A stretch of 37,489 nt of DNA, taken from assembly GCA_964408825.1 (NCBI GenBank), contig CAYPAU010000007.1, positions 1-37,489 of the forward strand, written 5' to 3'. Shown piece by piece: positions 31,410 to 37,489 of this stretch. A program made the translations under genes and the position numbers. The notes beneath the pieces are model-generated. The model had not been told where the DNA came from. It saw only the letters and a list, made by a program, of their open reading frames with translations, and searched no databases. The stretch comes from CAYPAU01 sp964408825 (GTDB taxonomy: Bacteria; Patescibacteriota; Microgenomatia; Levybacterales; UBA12049). Each line of letters starts with the position of its first letter. The stretch's first letter is position 1.

Positions 31410-32621
31410 ATGTTGTTGTCTCCCAAAAAGCTGATTTTATTAGGCCTTGGGTTTATACTCCTTATTGCAATCCCCCTAACGGTATATCTTGTTCAAAAAC
31501 AGCAGGAAATAAGAGGAAGAGCTGCTCCCTCGACAAAAATTTCTCTTGAGCCTTCTTCAAAAACGGCGGCTGTAAACGATAATGTAAGATTTGAGTTATG
31601 GGTTGATCCCGGAAAAACTCCAAATAATAATTCTATTATTGTTGTTACTCTTACCCTGACCTATGATCCTAGAACACTTGAAATTACATCATCAGGAGTT
31701 GTTATAGACAGGACTGTCTTGCCAAACGAACTCCAACCCCCTGTAATAAGTGCCAACAGCATTTTTTTCTCTTATGGTTTGGATCGTGACGTTGAAGAAG
31801 CCATAACTGAGAGGACTAAAATAGGTACTATAACATTTAAAGCAAAGGTGGAAACAGGAGCTACGCCTACCACAATTTCATTTGATCCGGAAAGAAGCCA
31901 TGCCCTCTCAAACGCAGCAGACGATCCGAATAAGGACGTTGTCTTGCCTTCAAACGGTTACCAGTCCGCAACAGTCACTATTTCGGGGGTAGGGGGCGTA
32001 ACGCCAGCGCCTAGGACTTCGGTAAGTCCTACTCCCGGAAAGGATAAAATTACTCCAACCACACCCCCTTCCCCAACGAGTCCTACTCCAACGACCGGAG
32101 CCTCTCAGGCAACACCAACGCCTACGACTTCCACTCCTGTTCCTACAACACCACCGGGTACGGGATCTGCCAATCAACTTCCTGTCTGCTCAAGTCTTGT
32201 CCTTGACCGCTCGGCTCAAGGAACAGTACCCTACACAATTGCCTTTACAGTTGCTGGATCTGATTCAGACGGCACTATAGGCAAGGCAAGCTTCAGTTTC
32301 GGTGATGGTACGGTTCAAGATGTCACAGAAGGAGGAGGTATCGGCACTAATTCTATAAATACCGGACTTTCCCACACGTATAATAGTGCCGGAACCTTTA
32401 CGGCAAGTGTAACTCTTACAGATGAGGATAGCGGAATCAGCAATTCCTGCACACAGGTAATCACTGTCCAAAGCGGAGTCGCTGAGGCGCCTCCGCCAGT
32501 TGCCCCACCCATAGCAACTCCTACAATTGAACCCGCAGGCCCGACTGAGGTGTTGTTAGGAATCGGTGCTATCGGATTTTTGTTTATCATAATAGGTGGC
32601 GCACTTCTCTTCATTCTCTAA
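31410..32621 (+). CDS. Surface protein with cohesin-like and PKD domains and C-terminal anchor
   Basis: The 403 residues begin with a membrane segment (about 8-27) followed by QKQQEIRGRAAPSTKISLEP, an N-terminus I associate with exported CPR proteins. A cohesin-like beta domain follows (about 43-195, VNDNVRFELWVDPGKT ... LTLTYDPRTLEI ... GTITFKAKV), then a Pro/Thr linker (200-258), a PKD domain (about 260-355, SDSDGTIGKASFSFGDGT ... LSHTYNSAGTFTASVTLTD) and a C-terminal membrane segment (380-403). It probably displays binding domains on the cell surface. No dockerin partner is in the window. A structured repeat starts 12 bases after its stop. Confidence 0.83.
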   Translation: MLLSPKKLILLGLGFILLIAIPLTVYLVQKQQEIRGRAAPSTKISLEPSSKTAAVNDNVRFELWVDPGKTPNNNSIIVVTLTLTYDPRTLEITSSGVVIDRTVLPNELQPPVISANSIFFSYGLDRDVEEAITERTKIGTITFKAKVETGATPTTISFDPERSHALSNAADDPNKDVVLPSNGYQSATVTISGVGGVTPAPRTSVSPTPGKDKITPTTPPSPTSPTPTTGASQATPTPTTSTPVPTTPPGTGSANQLPVCSSLVLDRSAQGTVPYTIAFTVAGSDSDGTIGKASFSFGDGTVQDVTEGGGIGTNSINTGLSHTYNSAGTFTASVTLTDEDSGISNSCTQVITVQSGVAEAPPPVAPPIATPTIEPAGPTEVLLGIGAIGFLFIIIGGALLFIL

Positions 32622-32632
32622 TTCTGCTTATT

Positions 32633-32736
32633 GGCGGGTGACGCGAGTCAGAGGCCTTGCCAGCGCGCAAGAGTTATTCCGCAAAGCGGAATATTCCGAA
32701 TGAGCACTGGCGAGGTGACGAGCGGCAGGACCCGCC
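32633..32736. repeat. 104-base nested palindromic element between convergent genes
   Basis: Terminal arms GGCGGGT (32633-32639) and ACCCGCC (32730-32736) enclose a middle stem CCTTGCCAG/CTGGCGAGG (one mismatch) and an apical hairpin ATTCCGC-AAA-GCGGAAT (32676-32692). It fills the gap between the surface protein gene and lepA almost exactly and could serve as a bidirectional transcript end. It looks like a mobile or spread palindromic repeat. No protein is supported in it. Confidence 0.7.
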
Positions 32737-32744
32737 GACCCAAA

Positions 32745-34670
32745 TTAAATCTTCAATACCGCCAGGAATGCTTCCTGAGGAATCTCAACTTGACCGAATC
32801 TTTTCATTCTCTTTTTACCTTTCTTTTGTTTTTCCAAAAGTTTAATTTTGCGAGTAACATCTCCTCCGTAAAGTTTTGCGGTAACATCTTTTCTGTATGC
32901 AGGAATTGTCTCCCGTGCCAAAATTTTTCCACCAACCCCTCCCTTTACTTTTGCGTAATTAATAACAGCTTGAATCGGAATCGGGATGTTTTGACGCGGA
33001 ATTTCTTCTTTAAGTTTTGCAACAAGCTTTCTTCCGAATTCCTCTGCTTTTTCCGAAGGAATCACCTGAGATAAACCTTCAATCGGCTCATAATTTACCA
33101 GAATATCAAGCTTTACCAGTTTTGCGTCGCGGTAATCTAAAATTTCAAAATCAAAAGAAGCATAGCCTGAGGTTTGGGATTTTAGCTCGTCATAAAAACC
33201 GATCAGTATTTCAAGAAGAGGAATGACTGCTTCTATTTTCTGAGACGATCCAATACTCTCATAATGTTCGACAGTCCCTCGCTTTTTGTAAATTAGATCG
33301 CTTATCTGCCCGTAATATTGTTGTGGAGCAAAAATTGTAATTTTTACATAGGGCTCCTGAACAACTGAGTTTGGACTTGGATTGAATTCAGAGGGCTTAT
33401 TGATTGTCTTTCCGTCAATAATAAAATTTACAGAAGGCGATGTAACAATTACATTAAGATCATATTCCCTCTCAAGCCTTTCTTGAGTTATTTGAGCATG
33501 TAATAAACCTAGGAACCCAACACGCAAGCCTTGCCCAAGGCTAATTGATGATTCGTTTGAATAAGAAATTGCTGCGTCATTTAACTTAAGTTTCTCAAAA
33601 GCATCTTTCATTCTTGGATAATCCGATGAGTCGGTCGGATAGAACGAAAGGAAAACAACGGGTCTTGCCTCCTTATATCCGGGCAATGGTTTTACCTCCT
33701 CTTTTGAATAGGCTATGGTATCCCCGACTTTAACCCGCGATAAGTCTTTTATACTTGTAACTATGAAGCCAATCTCTCCATCTTTAAGATCTTGAACATA
33801 TTGCGGTTTTGGAGATAAGAAGCCAATTTGCAAAACATTTCCCTTAGATTTGGTTGCCAGAAAAGAAATTTCATCCCCTACTTTTAGTGATCCGCCGAAA
33901 AGTCTAATTGTCGCTATTACTCCTTTATAGGGATCGAGGCTTGAGTCAAATATAAGAGCTGCCAATTTATCCTTGTCACTGGCAGGCAAAGCCGAAGAAT
34001 CCGGTGGCGGAATCTTTTTTATTATTTCTTCTAAAAGTTTCTCAACATTCTCTCCGGTCTTTGCCGAAACTTTTATAATTTCATTTTCTTTAAACCCTAA
34101 TTCCATAAGTTCCGAAGATGTTTTTTCAATATCAGCGGAGGGCATGTCAATTTTATTAATAACCGGAATGAGTGTAAGTCCTGCGTTTATCGCAAGATTA
34201 AAATTTGACAAAGTTTGAGCCTGTACTCCTTGAGTTGCATCAACAATTAAAAGCGCTCCCTCAACCGAGGCCAGTGATCTTGAAACTTCATAGGAAAAAT
34301 CAACATGCCCCGGAGTATCAAGCAAATTCAGTTGATAAACTGAATCTTCATTCTCCATTCTCCATTCTCCATTTTCCATTTTTTTTTGATCATTTGAATT
34401 TTGAATTTGGGATTTATTTAGAGTTTGTAATTTTGAATTTGGTGCTTTTGGATTGTAAGTGAGCCTTATAGCTTTTAGCTTAATTGTGATCCCGTGTTCT
34501 CTTTCAAGTTCCAAACTGTCCAGAATCTGTTCTTCATGTTCTTTGGGAACCGCTCCGCAAATTTCCATAATCCGGTCCGCAAGAGTTGATTTCCCATGAT
34601 CAATATGCGCAACAATCGCAAAATTCCGTATCTTACTTAACTTGTCCTGAGCAGAGCCGAATGGATCCAT
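32745..34670 (-). CDS. lepA: Elongation factor 4 (LepA) with repeat-derived insertion
   Basis: EF-4 is a ribosomal GTPase that back-translocates stalled ribosomes. The 641 residues carry AHIDHGKST (21-29), REHGITIK (57-64), DTPGH (118-122) and NKID (172-175), then domain II and the EF-4 C-terminal domain ending RFGQVEIPQEAFLAVLKI. Between LTY (70-72) and VYQLNLLDTPGH the protein has about 38 extra residues, Asn/Lys/Gln-rich, from AT-rich repeat DNA. The first codons (MDPFGSAQDKLS) also come from a repeat. A TGC-TATAAT box eight bases upstream supports this ATG. The frame is intact, so the gene is probably functional. Confidence 0.93.
   Translation of the reverse strand: MDPFGSAQDKLSKIRNFAIVAHIDHGKSTLADRIMEICGAVPKEHEEQILDSLELEREHGITIKLKAIRLTYNPKAPNSKLQTLNKSQIQNSNDQKKMENGEWRMENEDSVYQLNLLDTPGHVDFSYEVSRSLASVEGALLIVDATQGVQAQTLSNFNLAINAGLTLIPVINKIDMPSADIEKTSSELMELGFKENEIIKVSAKTGENVEKLLEEIIKKIPPPDSSALPASDKDKLAALIFDSSLDPYKGVIATIRLFGGSLKVGDEISFLATKSKGNVLQIGFLSPKPQYVQDLKDGEIGFIVTSIKDLSRVKVGDTIAYSKEEVKPLPGYKEARPVVFLSFYPTDSSDYPRMKDAFEKLKLNDAAISYSNESSISLGQGLRVGFLGLLHAQITQERLEREYDLNVIVTSPSVNFIIDGKTINKPSEFNPSPNSVVQEPYVKITIFAPQQYYGQISDLIYKKRGTVEHYESIGSSQKIEAVIPLLEILIGFYDELKSQTSGYASFDFEILDYRDAKLVKLDILVNYEPIEGLSQVIPSEKAEEFGRKLVAKLKEEIPRQNIPIPIQAVINYAKVKGGVGGKILARETIPAYRKDVTAKLYGGDVTRKIKLLEKQKKGKKRMKRFGQVEIPQEAFLAVLKI
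34341..34454. repeat. In-frame repeat insertion inside lepA
   Basis: A 114-base AT-rich segment (38 codons) with a copy of the intergenic repeat at 2015-2041 (34396-34421), a second GAATTTGG-type unit (34430-34442) and a tandem 7-base repeat of CATTCTC (about four units, 34349-34376). It codes for the Asn/Lys/Gln-rich insert in the G domain between switch I and G3. Confidence 0.8.
34641..34664. repeat. Short repeat forming the first codons of lepA
   Basis: Minus strand CCATTCGGCTCTGCTCAGG continues to GACAAG and codes for PFGSAQDKL. Sixteen of the first 19 bases match the repeat at 24257-24275. The conserved EF-4 sequence begins right after it (KIRNFAIVAHIDHG). Confidence 0.75.
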
Positions 34671-34678
34671 TGGGGAAA

Positions 34679-34687
34679 ATTATAGCA
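34679..34687 (-). promoter_or_regulatory. Extended -10 promoter of lepA
   Basis: Minus strand TGC-TATAAT ends eight bases before the lepA ATG at 34670, predicting a leader of one or two bases. It lies in the 34-base gap after purM. No -35 box is clear. Confidence 0.55.
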
Positions 34688-34704
34688 GAGAGAAAGTCTT
34701 GAAG

Positions 34705-35802
34705 CTATCTTAAGTCTAATGTATCACCTTTATAAACTAAATTTTTAGGCTTAATAATTACTTGTTTTTCGCCTTTATCGACATATCCGGCATCTATTGC
34801 TTTGAATTTATTTTTTTTTATTATCCTTAAGGTTTCTTTAACATCTTTTTTTGATACAAAAATTGCATAGTCCTGTCCCATGTTATATGTCTGATACATT
34901 TCATAATCATCGAGGTTTGCGTGTCTTTGAATAAAATCAAAAACTTCCTGAGGCTTAAAGATTTTTTCAATAACATATGTGAAGGAGGGTCTTGCCCGCA
35001 TAACTTTTCTTAAACCATGGCCTGTAATATTCGAGATATAATGTATATCCACTCCCGTTTTTTGCAAATCTCTAATGACTTTTGCATAGATATTGCTTTT
35101 CGTAAGAAGTGCTTCTCCGTAAATTTTTCCGCCTGGAAGTTTTGCACCATATCCTCCTCTAATCTTTTTAGCTATTGCTCGAGTTAAAGAAATTCCATTA
35201 GCATTAATACCATTGCTTTTAAGAAAAATGATTCTGTCGCCTGATTTTAGGTTTGTATCAATTAGTAATCTCTTTTTATTTTTTATAATCCCTGCGGCGG
35301 CCCCACCAAGATCAACTGTCTCATTTTTAATAATTCCATTTAGAGTTGCTGTCTCTCCCCCTCCCCATGAAACTTTTGAGACATCACAGGCTTTTTTCCA
35401 TCCGATTATAAGATTTTTAATCCTGTCCTGATTTTTTAACCAATCATTATTTGGAATTGCCCAGTAAGCGTTCAGGACAAGGGGTTCAGCGCCCACCGAT
35501 ATTAAATCATTAATTATTGTCGCAACTGTATCGTGTGCGATTGATTGATAGTAATCAGAATTGTCCATTTCATCTGCTACTAAATTTTTTGTCCCCAGTC
35601 CCTCTATAACAAAAGCCATAAATATATTTCCCTGCTGCCAAACATAAGCTGACTCTCCTCTTGTTCCCCGTATTTCTTTAAATCCTTTTTTTGAAAGATT
35701 AATTGAAGTAGATTTAGCAAATTTTTGGGCTAATTTTTTAACGGGGTCCTTAATCTTATCGTAGTCATCTCCAACTTGACTGTAAGTAATTTTTCTAGTC
35801 AT
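34705..35802 (-). CDS. purM: PurM-like phosphoribosylformylglycinamidine cyclo-ligase (AIR synthase family)
   Basis: The fifth enzyme of purine synthesis, making AIR from FGAM with ATP. The 365 residues show the PurM core: EGLGTKNLVADEMDNSDYYQ (68-87), AHDTVATIINDLISVGAEPL (89-108), SNGINANGISLTRA (about 196-209), NITGHGLRKV and MYQTYNMGQDYAIFV (about 305-319). It is divergent from typical PurM (EMDN and NGINANG variants, longer N-terminus). No other purine gene is in the window, so the substrate could differ. Start and murJ stop share one base (TGATG). Confidence 0.82.
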   Translation of the reverse strand: MTRKITYSQVGDDYDKIKDPVKKLAQKFAKSTSINLSKKGFKEIRGTRGESAYVWQQGNIFMAFVIEGLGTKNLVADEMDNSDYYQSIAHDTVATIINDLISVGAEPLVLNAYWAIPNNDWLKNQDRIKNLIIGWKKACDVSKVSWGGGETATLNGIIKNETVDLGGAAAGIIKNKKRLLIDTNLKSGDRIIFLKSNGINANGISLTRAIAKKIRGGYGAKLPGGKIYGEALLTKSNIYAKVIRDLQKTGVDIHYISNITGHGLRKVMRARPSFTYVIEKIFKPQEVFDFIQRHANLDDYEMYQTYNMGQDYAIFVSKKDVKETLRIIKKNKFKAIDAGYVDKGEKQVIIKPKNLVYKGDTLDLR

Positions 35803-37469
35803 CAGACTTTAATGTGGGTGGGTTCGATTACTTCCTCTGATCTTGATAGAATTTCTCTCCAGTTCCCCAGCTTTCTAAAAAGTAGTAAAAACATTGATGC
35901 TTCCCTAACATCAAAAAGCCACGTAAGAAATATATAAAGAGAAAGTCCCAAAAGAGAGGAAATTCCGGTAAGCGCGAGGAGATTTATTGTTCTTGTTGTA
36001 TCAAAGACCAATTGATCTAAAAGTTTTATGGGTATGTAAAGGGCCGCTGCCATAAAAATACTTGCAATAAATATCTTTGATATTGAAAAAATGAATTCCA
36101 TTTTCGCAAAGCCTCCTGTTTTTATATCAAGGAGTATTAAAGATATAACAAGATTGATTATTGAAGCAATAGAAAAAGAAAAAGCAATTCCCATAACTCC
36201 GAAGTTGTAAACAAATACCGAAGCCCAGCTTAAAATGATCATTATGGCTGTACTGAATGCTCCTACAATAAGAGGGATTTTTGTATCATGAAGTGCATAA
36301 AATCCACGGGACACCAAATAGGTCAACGACTGGGCAAAAATTGAAATGCTAAAAAATGCCAAAGTTCTTCCTGTTAGAACGGTTGCGTCCCAGTCAAATC
36401 TTGACGCCCCATAAATAAGACGAACCAAAGGAATCCTAAGTACAAGTATCAAAACCGATATCGGGAGAATTAGATAAAGCATTTGATTAAACGAAGTTAT
36501 AAAAGTCGTCTTAAAATCGGAAAGTCTATCCTTCTCGCGTGATAATACAGGGAAAGCTGCCTGTGCAATAGCATTTCCGACAAGTGTGACTGGGGCAAAA
36601 GCAAGAGTTTGGGCAAGGTCGAAGATAACATAATTTCTGCCGGGATTTTGAAGAAAAGATACTAATGTTACGATCAAAAGTGTTCCGATTTGAAAAATTG
36701 CAATCGAAAGAGTTCTTGGCCACATCAGTTTAAGAACCTGCGAAGCGCCATTTTTTTTAAAAGAGGCAAAGGAAAAAGACGGAAAAATGGGAAATCTGAC
36801 GTTTTTTATAAGAGGCACCTGAACCAAAGCAAAAATCAGTGCCCCCAAAACTACTCCATAGGCTGCAGAATATATTCCAAACAAAGGATTTAAGATCAAT
36901 ATCCCGCTTATTATCCCCAAATTGTAAAGGGCAGCCGCAAAACCCGGGACAAAAAAACGGTTGTGGGATTGAAGAATTGCCGTAAAAAATGTTGCTATAA
37001 CGAAAAGAAACTGCCCGAGTATTATTATGCGCATAAGATTTGACATAAGAATAAGTTGCGCATTGGAAAATCCAGGCGCTAAGATCTTTGAGAAATAAAA
37101 TGAGAAGATAAAAAGAATAATAGCCAAAATACCAAATAGAAAGAGTCCAAAAGCAAGAAGGGTTGACCCTAATTTATGAGCGTCCTCTTCTCTACCCTTT
37201 CCTAAATAATCGGAGATGACCGGAATAAGGGCCGATGACAAAGCTCCGGCAATGATTATTTGAAAAAGGAAATCAGGCAGTCTTGCCGAAATAAAATAAA
37301 TCCCAAGAGTATCGGATGCCCCAAAAATTGACAGCAAAAGTCTTTGTCTTATAAGACCTAAGATTTGTGAAAGAATAGTTGTTGCCATTATTATAAAGGC
37401 TGCTGTTAAAATATTTGTTTGTTGTGAAAGGAGAAAATTGAGGCTTTTCTTTATTAAATTACGGGCCAT
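35802..37469 (-). CDS. murJ: Lipid II flippase MurJ (MviN family)
   Basis: MurJ moves lipid II across the membrane for peptidoglycan synthesis. The 555 residues have about 14 membrane segments of the MATE/MOP fold, with the typical start LSQILGLIRQRLLLSIFGASDTLGIYF and PDFLFQIIIAGALSSALIPV (two conserved stretches, about 33-60 and 65-84), SRGFYALHDTKIPL and a C-terminal soluble tail. It is the first gene of a murJ-purM unit (TGATG junction). An extended -10 box lies ten bases before the ATG. Related flippases of O-antigen type are less likely because of the MviN signature. Confidence 0.94.
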   Translation of the reverse strand: MARNLIKKSLNFLLSQQTNILTAAFIIMATTILSQILGLIRQRLLLSIFGASDTLGIYFISARLPDFLFQIIIAGALSSALIPVISDYLGKGREEDAHKLGSTLLAFGLFLFGILAIILFIFSFYFSKILAPGFSNAQLILMSNLMRIIILGQFLFVIATFFTAILQSHNRFFVPGFAAALYNLGIISGILILNPLFGIYSAAYGVVLGALIFALVQVPLIKNVRFPIFPSFSFASFKKNGASQVLKLMWPRTLSIAIFQIGTLLIVTLVSFLQNPGRNYVIFDLAQTLAFAPVTLVGNAIAQAAFPVLSREKDRLSDFKTTFITSFNQMLYLILPISVLILVLRIPLVRLIYGASRFDWDATVLTGRTLAFFSISIFAQSLTYLVSRGFYALHDTKIPLIVGAFSTAIMIILSWASVFVYNFGVMGIAFSFSIASIINLVISLILLDIKTGGFAKMEFIFSISKIFIASIFMAAALYIPIKLLDQLVFDTTRTINLLALTGISSLLGLSLYIFLTWLFDVREASMFLLLFRKLGNWREILSRSEEVIEPTHIKV

Positions 37470-37479
37470 TGTGTTTTAT

Positions 37480-37488
37480 AGTATAGCA
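37480..37488 (-). promoter_or_regulatory. Extended -10 promoter of murJ
   Basis: Minus strand TGC-TATACT lies ten bases before the murJ ATG, giving a leader of about four bases. The -35 region is outside the window. Confidence 0.5.
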
Positions 37489-37489
37489 T

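Noticed and set aside
32631..33074. Plus-strand open frame across the palindromic element and the end of lepA
   Set aside because: Half of it is repeat, the other half antisense to the conserved EF-4 C-terminus.
1..37489. tRNA, rRNA, CRISPR array, insertion sequence or riboswitch
   Set aside because: I read the intergenic stretches on both strands and saw no cloverleaf, no regularly spaced repeat-spacer array, no transposase and no known riboswitch core. Very divergent RNAs could be missed by eye.

Overview
The window looks like a piece of a Candidate Phyla Radiation (Patescibacteria) chromosome, most likely Microgenomates-like. The reasons are the AT-rich, densely packed genes, a short methionyl-tRNA synthetase, VirB2/VirB6-like membrane proteins without a full conjugation set, a DUF2079 protein, an isolated purM, and many short palindromic and AT-rich repeats. 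TGA is used as an ordinary stop codon, which argues against the Gracilibacteria/SR1 code. The lineage is inferred from gene content, not measured.

Region 1 (1-17.7 kb, all minus strand). In transcription order: hrcA, grpE, dnaK, dnaJ, a VirB2-like pilin, a VirB6-like protein, a secreted protein with a CKPAIYLYP motif, a two-domain Clp ATPase without middle domain, an M64-like exported metallopeptidase, a small membrane protein, a membrane-anchored degenerate Clp paralogue, nusA and the start of infB. A sigma70-type promoter overlapping a CIRCE operator sits before hrcA. Gaps down to the metallopeptidase are short (the Clp and peptidase genes overlap by ATGA), so cytoplasmic chaperones and an envelope/secretion module may share heat-shock control. 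nusA has its own promoter. infB loses its frame about 120 bases from the window edge.

Region 2 (17.7-28.1 kb, plus strand). A 116-base structured repeat is followed by a small membrane protein, a methyltransferase, metG, DUF2079, tatD, a GT2 glycosyltransferase, a PMT-type glycosyltransferase, a small membrane protein, a WecA/MraY-like phosphoglycosyl transferase and a UbiA-type DPPR-synthase-like prenyltransferase. The last part reads as a polyprenyl-phosphate glycolipid or cell-surface glycan cluster. The first three genes each carry an extended -10 box exactly six bases before ATG, which predicts leaderless mRNAs.

Region 3 (28.1-37.5 kb). A PEGA/SH3 membrane protein, groEL and groES (minus, second CIRCE plus promoter), a divergent cohesin/PKD surface protein (plus), then lepA, purM and murJ (minus). 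lepA carries repeat sequence at its first codons and a 38-residue in-frame insertion made of AT-rich repeat sequence.

No tRNA, rRNA, CRISPR array or transposase was seen. The most interesting leads are the catalytically degraded membrane-tethered Clp next to an exported protease, repeats that have entered the lepA coding sequence, the repeated leaderless promoter architecture, and a possible -1 slippage start for infB.
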